DNA from: Bordetella parapertussis
Lineage (GTDB): Bacteria; Pseudomonadota; Gammaproteobacteria; Burkholderiales; Burkholderiaceae_D
NCBI GenBank assembly: GCA_945883145.1
Contig: CAMCXB010000011.1
Coordinates: 1 to 49,059 of the forward strand
DNA length: 49,059 bases
Reading direction: 5' to 3'
Under the pieces are notes generated by a model, which was not told the DNA's origin, searched no databases, and saw only the letters and a list, made by a program, of their open reading frames with translations. Positions 1 to 8,183 of this stretch are shown here, piece by piece. Numbering within the stretch: the stretch's first letter is position 1; every line of letters starts with the position of its first letter. Position numbers and translations under genes: made by a program.

Positions 1-1
1 G

Positions 2-790
2 GTGGCCGCTTCTAAAATGCGCAAAGCGCAGGAAAAGATGCGTGCTGCCAGACCATATAGCGAAAACATACGCGCTATCGTCTCGCATTTGGCTCAGGCT
101 AATCCAGAGTACAAACATCCGTTCATGATTAAGCATGACAACAGTAAAAAAGTTGCCATGATTATCGTTACAACGGACAAAGGTTTGTGCGGTGGCTTGA
201 ACACAAACATGCTGCGTATGGCAACGCAAAAAATGCGTGAGTTAGAAACAGCTGGGAAAAAAATCGAAGCAGTTGCAATCGGTAATAAAGGCCTAGGCTT
301 TTTAAATCGTATCGGTGTGAAAGTCGTTTCACATGCAACACAGCTTGGTGACACCCCACATCTGGAACATTTAATTGGACCAGTAAAAGTTGTACTCGAT
401 GCTTATGATGATGGCTTGTTAGATGCAGTTTATCTTTGCTATACACGCTTCATCAATACGATGAAACAAGAGCCGGTTGTTGAACAGCTGTTGCCACTGA
501 CTGCAGACAGAATAGAACCTGTGAATTCACATTCTTGGGACTATCTGTATGAGCCAGATGCACAAACTGTGATTGATGAATTGATGGTGCGTTATGCAGA
601 AGCATTGATCTATCAATCAGTTGCTGAGAATATGGCATCAGAACAATCAGCACGTATGGTGGCGATGAAAGCTGCAACAGATAACGCAGGTAATGTGATT
701 GGTGAGTTGAAACTCATCTACAACAAGACTCGTCAAGCAGCAATTACTAAAGAACTTTCCGAGATCGTGGCCGGTGCGGCCGCGGTTTAA
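2..790 (+). CDS. atpG: ATP synthase F1 gamma subunit, 5' end cut off by window
   Basis: Gamma subunit of F1Fo ATP synthase, the central rotor shaft that couples proton flow to ATP synthesis at the inner membrane. The frame enters at base 2 with VAASKMRKAQ, which in complete gamma subunits follows about 25 residues of N-terminal helix; the first visible GTG is therefore an internal valine codon, not a start. The C-terminal helix is present (SARMVAMKAATDNAGNVI, then YNKTRQAAITKELSEIVAGA), as expected for the gamma family. It is followed 37 bp later by atpD in the usual atpG-D-C order. The family call is certain; only the missing start limits the annotation. Confidence 0.97.
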   Translation: MAASKMRKAQEKMRAARPYSENIRAIVSHLAQANPEYKHPFMIKHDNSKKVAMIIVTTDKGLCGGLNTNMLRMATQKMRELETAGKKIEAVAIGNKGLGFLNRIGVKVVSHATQLGDTPHLEHLIGPVKVVLDAYDDGLLDAVYLCYTRFINTMKQEPVVEQLLPLTADRIEPVNSHSWDYLYEPDAQTVIDELMVRYAEALIYQSVAENMASEQSARMVAMKAATDNAGNVIGELKLIYNKTRQAAITKELSEIVAGAAAV

Positions 791-827
791 TTGAACCCAA
801 TTCACATTTCTCATTGAAGGAACGAAA

Positions 828-2231
828 ATGGCTGATGGCAAAATCGTTCAGTGTATCGGTGCTGTGGTTGACGTGGAATTTCCACGCAATGCATTGCCGA
901 AAATTTATGATGCACTGAAAATGGCAGGTTCTGAGCTGACACTAGAAGTTCAGCAACAGCTGGGTGACGGCATTGTTCGTACTATTGCGTTGGGCACATC
1001 TGATGGCCTGCGTCGCGGTATGATCATTCAAAATACCGGCAAACCAATTATGGTGCCAGTTGGTAAAGCAACCTTAGGCCGTATCATGGACGTGCTTGGT
1101 CAACCAATTGATGAGCGCGGTCCAGTTGATCAAACCCATACTGCTTCGATTCATCGTAAAGCACCAGCTTATGATGAACTCTCTCCTTCACAAGAATTAC
1201 TTGAAACCGGTATCAAGGTGATTGATCTGGTTTGTCCGTTTGCTAAGGGCGGTAAAGTTGGTCTGTTCGGCGGTGCAGGTGTGGGTAAGACCGTGAACAT
1301 GATGGAACTGATTAACAACATCGCTAAAGCACACTCGGGTTTATCCGTATTTGCAGGTGTTGGTGAACGTACTCGTGAAGGTAATGACTTCTATCACGAG
1401 ATGGCTGATTCTGGCGTTGTGAATTTAGAGAAGCTTGGCGATTCAAAAGTAGCCATGGTGTATGGTCAGATGAATGAGCCACCAGGCAATCGTCTGCGTG
1501 TTGCGTTAACTGGTTTGACCATTGCTGAATCATTCCGTGATGAAGGCCGTGACGTTCTGTTCTTCGTTGATAATATCTATCGCTATACACTGGCTGGTAC
1601 CGAAGTATCCGCGCTCTTAGGTCGTATGCCTTCTGCTGTAGGTTATCAACCTACACTGGCTGAAGAAATGGGCCGTTTACAAGAGCGTATTACTTCAACT
1701 AAAACAGGCTCAATTACATCGATTCAAGCTGTGTATGTTCCAGCTGATGACTTAACCGATCCATCACCAGCGACCACCTTTGCTCACTTAGACTCCACCG
1801 TTGTGTTGTCACGTGATATCGCTGCATTAGGTATTTACCCTGCGGTTGACCCGCTCGATTCCACCTCACGTCAGTTGGATCCGAATGTCGTTGGAGCAGA
1901 GCATTACGACACAGCGCGTGCAGTACAAGGTACATTGCAACGCTACAAAGAACTGCGTGACATCATTGCCATTTTAGGTATGGATGAATTAGCACCTGAA
2001 GATAAATTAACTGTTGCGCGTGCTCGTAAGATGCAACGTTTCTTGTCTCAGCCGTTCCACGTAGCGGAAGTCTTTACCGGTTCACCAGGTAAATACGTGT
2101 CACTTAAAGACACCATCAAGGGCTTTAAGATGATCGCATCCGGCGAATTAGATCACTTGCCTGAGCAAGCGTTTTACATGGTTGGTACCATAGACGAAGC
2201 AATTGAAAAAGCGAAGAAACTCGCAAACTAA
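828..2231 (+). CDS. atpD: ATP synthase F1 beta subunit (catalytic)
   Basis: Catalytic beta subunit of F1 ATP synthase, 467 residues, the usual length. The Walker A loop GGAGVGKT lies at about residues 148-155, followed by GERTREGNDFYHEM and the Walker B region FFVDNIYRYT. The C-terminal helical domain carries the conserved ILGMDELAPEDKLTV (DELSEED region). The ATG is preceded by GAAGGAACG, a reasonable ribosome binding site. The spelling VDNIYRYTLAGTEVSALLGR is the form I associate with betaproteobacterial beta subunits. It sits between atpG and atpC in one operon. Confidence 0.98.
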   Translation: MADGKIVQCIGAVVDVEFPRNALPKIYDALKMAGSELTLEVQQQLGDGIVRTIALGTSDGLRRGMIIQNTGKPIMVPVGKATLGRIMDVLGQPIDERGPVDQTHTASIHRKAPAYDELSPSQELLETGIKVIDLVCPFAKGGKVGLFGGAGVGKTVNMMELINNIAKAHSGLSVFAGVGERTREGNDFYHEMADSGVVNLEKLGDSKVAMVYGQMNEPPGNRLRVALTGLTIAESFRDEGRDVLFFVDNIYRYTLAGTEVSALLGRMPSAVGYQPTLAEEMGRLQERITSTKTGSITSIQAVYVPADDLTDPSPATTFAHLDSTVVLSRDIAALGIYPAVDPLDSTSRQLDPNVVGAEHYDTARAVQGTLQRYKELRDIIAILGMDELAPEDKLTVARARKMQRFLSQPFHVAEVFTGSPGKYVSLKDTIKGFKMIASGELDHLPEQAFYMVGTIDEAIEKAKKLAN

Positions 2232-2238
2232 TGTGCAG

Positions 2239-2262
2239 TGTGACCATGTAACAGCGGTCACA
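2239..2262 (+). other. Intercistronic hairpin between atpD and atpC
   Basis: Perfect 7-bp inverted repeat, TGTGACC (2239-2245) and GGTCACA (2256-2262), with a 10-nt loop, starting 8 bp after the atpD stop. There is no T-run, so it is more likely an RNA stability or processing element than a terminator. Its role is inferred only. Confidence 0.45.
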
Positions 2263-2278
2263 TCACCAAGGATTCAAA

Positions 2279-2701
2279 ATGGCAAACACAATTCATGTTG
2301 ACGTCGTGTCAGCTGAAGAAAAGATTTACGGTGGCCCTGCCGAGTTCATAACTGTGCCTGGCGAAACAGGTGAGTTGGGTATTTATCCGCGTCATATTCC
2401 TTTGATCACGCGTATACGTCCTGGCGCACTTCGCATCAAAGTACCAGGTCAAGCAGAAGAAGAATTCGTCTTTGTTGCTGGTGGAATTTTAGAAGTACAG
2501 CCACATGCCGTAACCGTTCTAGCAGACACAGCAATACGTGGTCATGATCTTGATGAAGCTAAAGCAGCTGAGGCAAAGAAATTGGCGGAACAAAAAGTTG
2601 AGAAAAGCGAATCAGATATTGATTACGCCCACGCTCGTGCTGAACTTGCAGTTGCAGTTGCTGAACTCGCTGCTATCGCAAAGTATCGTAACAAACGTTA
2701 A
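2279..2701 (+). CDS. atpC: ATP synthase F1 epsilon subunit
   Basis: Epsilon subunit, 140 residues, which sits on the gamma shaft and can inhibit ATP hydrolysis. The N-terminal beta-sandwich is seen in IHVDVVSAEEKIYGG, then ITVPGETGELGIYPRHIPLITRIRPG, and the C-terminal part is the two-helix domain rich in Ala, Glu and Lys (EAKAAEAKKLAEQK). The ATG is preceded by CCAAGGATTCAAA. It is the last gene of the atp operon and is followed 23 bp later by a strong terminator hairpin. Confidence 0.97.
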   Translation: MANTIHVDVVSAEEKIYGGPAEFITVPGETGELGIYPRHIPLITRIRPGALRIKVPGQAEEEFVFVAGGILEVQPHAVTVLADTAIRGHDLDEAKAAEAKKLAEQKVEKSESDIDYAHARAELAVAVAELAAIAKYRNKR

Positions 2702-2724
2702 ACAAACTTGTTACAGTAAAAACG

Positions 2725-2748
2725 AAAGGCAGCCTAGGCTGCCTTTTT
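2725..2748 (+). terminator. Rho-independent terminator of the atp operon
   Basis: Inverted repeat AAAGGCAGCC (2725-2734) and GGCTGCCTTT (2737-2746) followed by more T. The A-rich flank on the other side also gives a T-run for minus-strand transcripts, so it probably serves both atpC and the convergent glpK, whose stop lies 14 bp away. Confidence 0.85.
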
Positions 2749-2761
2749 ATTGTCCTGTAAA

Positions 2762-4255
2762 TTAAGCCCAAGTCTTAGATCGATCAATTGCACGATTCCA
2801 CACTTCCAAGCGAGAAGATCTTTCATCAGCAGCCATACTAGGCTCAAACCGTCGTTCTACTTTCCATTGCGCTGCAATCTCATCTTGCGAACTCCAAAAA
2901 TTTACACCTAGTCCCGCTAAATAAGCAGCACCTAAAGCAGTGGTCTCAGTGACTTGTGGGCGAACAACAGGCACGCCCATGATGTCCGCTTGAAATTGCA
3001 TTAGTAAGTTATTGCTAGCAGCACCACCATCCACACGTAATTCTTTAAGAGGTAATGTGGCATCTTTTTGCATAGCACTGACTACATCAGCAGTTTGAAA
3101 AGCAATGCCTTCTAAAGCAGCACGCGCAATATGTCCTGCTGTTGTTCCACGAGTCAGACCAAGTAAAGTACCACGAGCATAGGCATCCCAATGCGGCGCG
3201 CCTAAACCAGAGAAGGCAGGAACAAAAGTCACACCATCTGAATCTTTTACATTACTAGCTAAAGCTTCAACATCAGAGGACTGTTTAATAATACCTAAGC
3301 CATCACGCAACCATTGAATGGTTGCTCCACCCATAAACACACCCCCTTCCAACATATAGTCAGTGTGATGCGGTGTAGCATGACCCGTTGTCCAACCTAC
3401 CGTTGTGAGTAAATTATTTTTTGAAGTAACAGCACGCCCTGTATTCATTAAAATAAAACAACCAGTGCCATACGTACTTTTCACCATTCCTGAGTGATAG
3501 CAAGCTTGACCATAGGTGGCAGCTTGTTGATCACCAGCGATACCTGCAATAGCAATGGATGAACCAAAAAATTCTGCGCGTGTATGCGCAGCTATGCCGC
3601 TACTAGGAACAACCTGTGGAAGTATTGAGCGTGGAATGTTTAACAAGCTCAGTAATTCATCATCCCAATCAAGCGTGTGAATATTAAACAGCATAGTACG
3701 CGATGCATTACTTGTATCCGTAACATACTCACCTGAGAGTTTATAAATCAACCAAGCATCAACAGTACCGAAAGCAAGCTCACCACGCTCTGCACGTTCT
3801 CTCGCACCTGACACATTATCGAGCAACCAACTTAATTTAGTCCCTGAAAAATAACCATCAATGATAAGTCCGGTTTTTTCTTGTACTAACGGTCCTTTAC
3901 CATCAGCACGTAAAGCATCACATAAATTAGCAGTACGCCTATCTTGCCAAACAATCGCATTCGCAACCGGCTCACCAGTTTTCTTATCCCACAACACCGT
4001 TGTTTCACGTTGATTCGTAATACCAATCGCTGCAATATCATGTGCAGTTAAATGATGATCACGTAACACTTGCTGAGCAACAGCAAGTTGTGAAGACCAA
4101 ATCTCATTGGCATCATGTTCAACCCATCCAGGATGAGGAAAAATTTGTTTAAACTCTTGTTGCGCAGTGCCGTGAATATGTCCTTGTCGATCAAATAAAA
4201 TAGCACGTGAGCTAGTTGTACCTTGATCAATAGCTAAGATAAATTGTTCGGACAT
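2762..4255 (-). CDS. glpK: Glycerol kinase
   Basis: Phosphorylates glycerol to sn-glycerol 3-phosphate in the cytoplasm, the first step after uptake. From the ATG at 4255 the protein is 497 residues, normal for GlpK. The N-terminal FGGY-kinase phosphate loop DQGTTSSRAILFD is at about residues 10-22, and the C-terminal sugar-kinase signature LRVDGGAASNNLLMQFQAD is present. An upstream in-frame ATG at 4312 would add 19 residues with no family match and would run back through the terminator hairpin at 4276-4304; the ATG at 4255 has GAGG upstream and begins MSEQFILAIDQGTTSSR like other GlpKs. It is the last gene of the glp operon, separated from glpV by two hairpins. Confidence 0.96.
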   Translation of the reverse strand: MSEQFILAIDQGTTSSRAILFDRQGHIHGTAQQEFKQIFPHPGWVEHDANEIWSSQLAVAQQVLRDHHLTAHDIAAIGITNQRETTVLWDKKTGEPVANAIVWQDRRTANLCDALRADGKGPLVQEKTGLIIDGYFSGTKLSWLLDNVSGARERAERGELAFGTVDAWLIYKLSGEYVTDTSNASRTMLFNIHTLDWDDELLSLLNIPRSILPQVVPSSGIAAHTRAEFFGSSIAIAGIAGDQQAATYGQACYHSGMVKSTYGTGCFILMNTGRAVTSKNNLLTTVGWTTGHATPHHTDYMLEGGVFMGGATIQWLRDGLGIIKQSSDVEALASNVKDSDGVTFVPAFSGLGAPHWDAYARGTLLGLTRGTTAGHIARAALEGIAFQTADVVSAMQKDATLPLKELRVDGGAASNNLLMQFQADIMGVPVVRPQVTETTALGAAYLAGLGVNFWSSQDEIAAQWKVERRFEPSMAADERSSRLEVWNRAIDRSKTWA

Positions 4256-4275
4256 ACGGCCCTCATAAAAAGAAT

Positions 4276-4304
4276 AAAAAAATGCGCGAACAAAGTCGCG
4301 CATT
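4276..4304 (-). terminator. Terminator-like hairpin between glpV and glpK (minus strand)
   Basis: Perfect 9-bp stem AATGCGCGA (4281-4289) and TCGCGCATT (4296-4304) with a 6-nt loop. Read on the minus strand it is followed by seven T, the form of an intrinsic terminator. It stands 21 bp upstream of the glpK start, so it would reduce read-through from the transporter genes into glpK, or act as an attenuator. Confidence 0.7.
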
Positions 4305-4325
4305 AAATCCAAACAGTCGGAAACC

Positions 4326-4350
4326 GGACGCGGTTATATAAACCGCGTCC
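4326..4350 (-). other. Strong GC-rich hairpin directly after glpV
   Basis: Perfect 10-bp stem GGACGCGGTT (4326-4335) and AACCGCGTCC (4341-4350) with a 5-nt loop, 15 bp past the glpV stop. It has no T-run. Stable hairpins behind binding-protein genes commonly protect the upstream mRNA from 3' exonucleases (as in malE-malF); that role here is inference. Confidence 0.6.
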
Positions 4351-4365
4351 TGAGACAGCGCAAAC

Positions 4366-6090
4366 TTATTTAACGCGACCAGCTTTCCATGCGGAGAGCA
4401 GCTTGTCATACGCAATGGTTTCGCCTTTCGGCTTTTCATTAGCAAGCTTCTTCCAAGGTGCAGCATTGTCAGACAAATATTTTGCTGGATCACCTTCAGG
4501 ATTGAGTTTAGGTGTGCAGTTTTTCATACCTGCGCGCTCTAAACGACCCATTACGTCATCCATCTCTTTTGCCAGATTGTCCATCGCTGCTTGTGGTGTT
4601 TTTTCTGCAGTGACCGCAGTCGCTACATTTTTCCACCAGAGCTGAGCCAGCTTAGGATAATCAGGTACGTTGGTTCCAGTTGGTGTCCATGCAACACGTG
4701 CTGGGCTGCGATAGAACTCAATCAAGCCACCGTACTTAGCAGCATTCTTCGTGAAGTACTCATGACGAATGTCGGAGTCACGAACAAATGTTACACCTTC
4801 AATCGATTTTTTGAGTGAAGTAGTTTTTGAATTGATGAACTGTGCATATAACCAAGCAGCTGCTTTACGTTCATCAGGTGTAGATTTGAAGAAGGTCCAT
4901 GAACCTACGTCCTGATAACCATTCTGCATACCTTCTTTCCAGTATGGGCCATGTGGTCCTGGAGCCATACGCCATTTAGGTGAACCATCTGCATTGTTAA
5001 CCGCAGGTGCTTTTGCCATCGATGCAGTAAAGGCGGTGTACCAGAAGATTTGCTGAGCAATCTGACCTTGACCAGGAACAGGACCCGCTTCTGAGAACGT
5101 CATACCCATTGCTTCTTTTGGTGAATACAGCTTCATCCAATCGATGTACTTGGTCAACGCATAAACAGCAGCAGGTGAGTTAGTTGCGCCGCCACGAGAA
5201 ACAGAAGCACCCACTGGTGTGCACTTGTCAGCACCTACACGAATACCCCATTCATCAACTGGCATACCGTTAGGAATACCTTTGTCAGCGGTACCTGCCA
5301 TCGATAACCATGCATCGGTAAAGCGCCATCCTAATGATGGATCTTTTTTGCCGTAGTCCATATGACCATACACTTTTTTACCGTCGAGCTCTTTCACATC
5401 ATTGGTAAAGAAGTTAGCGATGTCTTCATAGGCAGACCAGTTTTGTGGCACACCTAAGTCATAGCCATACTTAGCTTTAAATTTGTCTTGTAAATCTTTG
5501 CGAGCAAACCAGTCAGCACGGAACCAGTAGAGGTTAGCAAACTGTTGGTCTGGTAATTGATAAATTTTCTTATCAGGACCAGTCACAAAACTAATACCAA
5601 TAAAATCTTTCAGATCTAAACCTGGGTTGGTAAATTCTTTACCTGCACCAGCCATGTAATCAGAAAGAGGAATCACTGCACCATAACGGAAGTGGGTACC
5701 AATTAAGTCAGAGTCAGAGATCCAACCGTCATAAATACTTTTACCGGATTGCATAGACGTCTGCAGTTTTTCAACTACGTCGCCTTCTTGAATCAAGTCA
5801 TGTTTAACTTTAATACCGGTGATTTCTTCAAAAGCTTTGGCCATCACCTTAGATTCATAAACGTGAGTATCAATGGTTTCTGATACAACGCTAATTTCAT
5901 TCACACCCTTGGCTTTGAGTTTAGCAGCAGCATCAATAAACCACTTCATTTCATCAAGCTGTTGTTTCTCGCTTAAGGTTGAAGGTTTGAACTCTTGCTT
6001 CACCCACTTTTCGGCTGCCTTCATGTCAGCTTGGGAAGCACCCGAAGCCAGCATAGCTGCAATCGCTATTGCGCTAAGTTTAAGTTTCAC
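4366..6090 (-). CDS. glpV: Glycerol ABC transporter periplasmic binding protein
   Basis: Large family 1 extracellular solute-binding protein of 574 residues, expected in the periplasm. The N-terminus MKLKLSAIAIAAMLASGASQAD is a typical cleavable signal peptide (AxA-like site SQA). The body carries VVEKLQTSMQSGKSIYDGWI and many Trp/Tyr residues typical of a sugar or polyol binder. The gene order around it, glpS-T-P-Q-U-V, matches the glycerol transporter described in Rhizobium leguminosarum, where GlpV is the binding component. Glycerol specificity is taken from this synteny with glpD, glpK and glpR, not from the binding site. It is followed by two hairpins and then glpK. Confidence 0.92.
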   Translation of the reverse strand: MKLKLSAIAIAAMLASGASQADMKAAEKWVKQEFKPSTLSEKQQLDEMKWFIDAAAKLKAKGVNEISVVSETIDTHVYESKVMAKAFEEITGIKVKHDLIQEGDVVEKLQTSMQSGKSIYDGWISDSDLIGTHFRYGAVIPLSDYMAGAGKEFTNPGLDLKDFIGISFVTGPDKKIYQLPDQQFANLYWFRADWFARKDLQDKFKAKYGYDLGVPQNWSAYEDIANFFTNDVKELDGKKVYGHMDYGKKDPSLGWRFTDAWLSMAGTADKGIPNGMPVDEWGIRVGADKCTPVGASVSRGGATNSPAAVYALTKYIDWMKLYSPKEAMGMTFSEAGPVPGQGQIAQQIFWYTAFTASMAKAPAVNNADGSPKWRMAPGPHGPYWKEGMQNGYQDVGSWTFFKSTPDERKAAAWLYAQFINSKTTSLKKSIEGVTFVRDSDIRHEYFTKNAAKYGGLIEFYRSPARVAWTPTGTNVPDYPKLAQLWWKNVATAVTAEKTPQAAMDNLAKEMDDVMGRLERAGMKNCTPKLNPEGDPAKYLSDNAAPWKKLANEKPKGETIAYDKLLSAWKAGRVK

Positions 6091-6168
6091 GACTTTATCT
6101 CCTCTGCCTTCCCGGTCTTATAAGCACGACCACCGGCGGGAAGTTATCCGGGGTCATGATGAAGCGAG

Positions 6169-6239
6169 GGTTAACCCCAACGCATTCAAAATTTATATCG
6201 TTGTAACGCTAGTTAATGTAATGGTCAACCCCAACGCAT
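6169..6239. repeat. 17-bp imperfect direct repeat at the glpU 3' end
   Basis: GGTTAACCCCAACGCAT (6169-6185) and GGTCAACCCCAACGCAT (6223-6239) differ at one base and are 54 bp apart. The second copy contains the glpU stop and its last codons (MRWG), so the first looks like a duplicated 3' end of glpU in the glpU-glpV gap. The first copy also contains the palindrome GGGTTAACCC (6168-6177). Confidence 0.6.
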
Positions 6240-6509
6240 CACAATAATGAGTAAAGCAAATCCTAAAACTGCACCGATGTATTGTGTGACATCCGTTAGT
6301 CCAGCCCACGCTAAATTAACATAAGCAGCGCATAGCAATCCAATAAACAAACGATCACCACGTGTCGTTGAAATAGGAAGAAATCCTTTTCTTTCTAAAC
6401 TAGGTGATTTGACTTGCCAAATTGTCATTCCAATTAACATAATCAAAACACTAATGAAAAAAATAGCAATCGGTGTTGTCCATGCCATCCATGAAAGAGC
6501 TTGTCCCAT
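6225..6509 (-). CDS. glpU: Small membrane protein of the glycerol transporter (DUF2160, GlpU)
   Basis: 94-residue hydrophobic protein with about three membrane helices: roughly residues 11-30 (TTPIAIFFISVLIMLIGMTI), 51-70 (DRLFIGLLCAAYVNLAWAGL) and 74-91. The motif WQVKSPSLERKGFLPISTTRGDRLFIGLL is characteristic of DUF2160 proteins, which accompany glycerol ABC transporters. It lies between the permease glpQ and the binding protein glpV, the position of glpU in rhizobia. Its biochemical role is not established. Its stop region is duplicated just downstream. Confidence 0.88.
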   Translation of the reverse strand: MGQALSWMAWTTPIAIFFISVLIMLIGMTIWQVKSPSLERKGFLPISTTRGDRLFIGLLCAAYVNLAWAGLTDVTQYIGAVLGFALLIIVMRWG

Positions 6510-7316
6510 TTATACCCTCCCCATCGCAAAACCCTTAGCGATGTAATGTCGCACAAACCAAATCACTAAGGCACCTGGCACAATGGTGAGCGTACCAGCA
6601 GCAGCTAACACTCCCCAATCCATACCGGCTGCAGAAACAGTGCGCGTCATCGTGGCAGCAATTGGTTTTGCATTCACAGAGGTAAGTGTTCGAGCAAGTA
6701 ATAATTCAACCCAACTAAACATGAAACAAAAGAAAGCTGTAACACCTATGCCTGACTTAATAAGAGGCAGAAAAATTTTCACGAAAAATTTAGGAAAACT
6801 ATAGCCATCTATGTAAGCAGTCTCATCAATTTCTTTAGGAATGCCTGACATAAAACCTTCCAATATCCATACAGCTAAAGGCACATTAAACAGTAAGTGC
6901 GCTAATGCGACAGCTAGATGCGTGTCCATCATCCCGACGGTGGAATACAGTTGAAAGAAAGGTAAAAGAAAAACTGCAGGCGGTGTCATGCGATTAGTTA
7001 ACAACCAAAAAAATACATGCTTATCGCCTAAAAAAGAATAGCGAGAAAAAGCATAAGCAGCAGGTAATGCTAAGGTAACCGACATCACCATATTAAGTGC
7101 GACATAAATAATAGAATTAATGTAACCGCTATACCAAGACTCATCTGTAAAGATAGTCAGGTAATTATTAAAAGTAAGATGAGTAGGCCACATCGTCATG
7201 ACACCAATGATTTCTTCATTGGTTTTCAATGACATGTTGAGCATCCAATAAATCGGTAATAGCGATCCAGTGAGGAAGCAGACTAAGATCAGCCGCGAAA
7301 TATTTTTGCGCATCAT
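6510..7316 (-). CDS. glpQ: Glycerol ABC transporter permease 2
   Basis: Inner-membrane permease of the MalG type, 268 residues with about six membrane helices. The EAA loop that docks the ATPase is visible as EIDETAYIDGYSFPKFFVKIFLPLIKSGI. It overlaps the preceding glpP by 4 bp (ATGA) and abuts glpU, so translation is probably coupled. Its assignment to glycerol rests on the glp neighbourhood. The name GlpQ here is the rhizobial permease, not the glycerophosphodiester phosphodiesterase of enteric bacteria. Confidence 0.93.
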   Translation of the reverse strand: MMRKNISRLILVCFLTGSLLPIYWMLNMSLKTNEEIIGVMTMWPTHLTFNNYLTIFTDESWYSGYINSIIYVALNMVMSVTLALPAAYAFSRYSFLGDKHVFFWLLTNRMTPPAVFLLPFFQLYSTVGMMDTHLAVALAHLLFNVPLAVWILEGFMSGIPKEIDETAYIDGYSFPKFFVKIFLPLIKSGIGVTAFFCFMFSWVELLLARTLTSVNAKPIAATMTRTVSAAGMDWGVLAAAGTLTIVPGALVIWFVRHYIAKGFAMGRV

Positions 7317-8182
7317 GCTTGATCTCCTGTTCCTACACGCTGCATCCAGTTATATAAAATAAATGAGAACAGCAAGATGATCAGAAAATAAATCAAAGAA
7401 AATGCAGCCGCAGGACCTAAGTCAAATTGGCCTACCGCTTTTTGCGTTAAGTATTGTGAAAGGAAGGTGGTGGCATTACCAGGGCCGCCGCCGGTTAACA
7501 CAAAAGGCTCGGTATAAATCATGAAGCTATCCATGAAGCGTAAGAGCACAGCAATCATCAGTACATTACGTAGTTTAGGTAATTGAATAAAACGAAACAC
7601 AGCAAAACGTGATGCACCATCTATTCGTGCAGCTTGGTAATACGCATCTGGAATAGCGCGTAAACCGGCATAGCAAAGTAAAACAACTAATGGTGTCCAA
7701 TGCCAGATATCCATCACCAACACCGTTATCCAAGCATCAAATGAATCACCGGTGTAGTTATAGCTAATGCCTGCGTTATTAATGGTATTGCCGAGTAAGC
7801 CTATGTCACCACGACCAAAGATTTGCCAGATAGTGCCGACTACATTCCAAGGTATTAGCAGAGGTAACGCAACTAAAACTAAAGATAAAGAAGCACGCCA
7901 TCCTTGCGCAGGCATAGTTAACGCAACACCTATGCCAAGTGGAATTTGAATCACAAGCACAGCAATTGAAAATATCAGCTGACGGAATAAAGCGCCGTGT
8001 AAATCACTATCGCGCATCACAGCACGAAACCATTCCATGCCTACAAAGACCGCTTGATCAGGTCCAAGAATATCTTGTACCGAGTAATTCACTACCGTCA
8101 TTAAAGGCATGATGGCTGAAAACGCCACCGATAAAATCACGGGAAGAATAAGCCACCATGCTTTGTTGTTATAGGTTTTCAT
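7313..8182 (-). CDS. glpP: Glycerol ABC transporter permease 1
   Basis: Inner-membrane permease of the MalF/UgpA type, 289 residues. The N-terminal helix (WWLILPVILSVAFSAIMPLM) is followed by a periplasmic loop and further helices. The EAA motif is IPDAYYQAARIDGASRFAVFRFIQLPKLR. It lies 1 bp after glpT and overlaps glpQ by 4 bp. The ATG at 8182 begins MKTYNNKAWW. It would pair with GlpQ to form the channel; substrate specificity is inferred from the operon. Confidence 0.93.
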   Translation of the reverse strand: MKTYNNKAWWLILPVILSVAFSAIMPLMTVVNYSVQDILGPDQAVFVGMEWFRAVMRDSDLHGALFRQLIFSIAVLVIQIPLGIGVALTMPAQGWRASLSLVLVALPLLIPWNVVGTIWQIFGRGDIGLLGNTINNAGISYNYTGDSFDAWITVLVMDIWHWTPLVVLLCYAGLRAIPDAYYQAARIDGASRFAVFRFIQLPKLRNVLMIAVLLRFMDSFMIYTEPFVLTGGGPGNATTFLSQYLTQKAVGQFDLGPAAAFSLIYFLIILLFSFILYNWMQRVGTGDQA

Positions 8183-8183
8183 C

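Noticed and set aside
5873..6247. 124-residue open frame on the plus strand over the glpV start
   Set aside because: It is antisense to the glpV signal peptide and has no ribosome site or recognisable domain.
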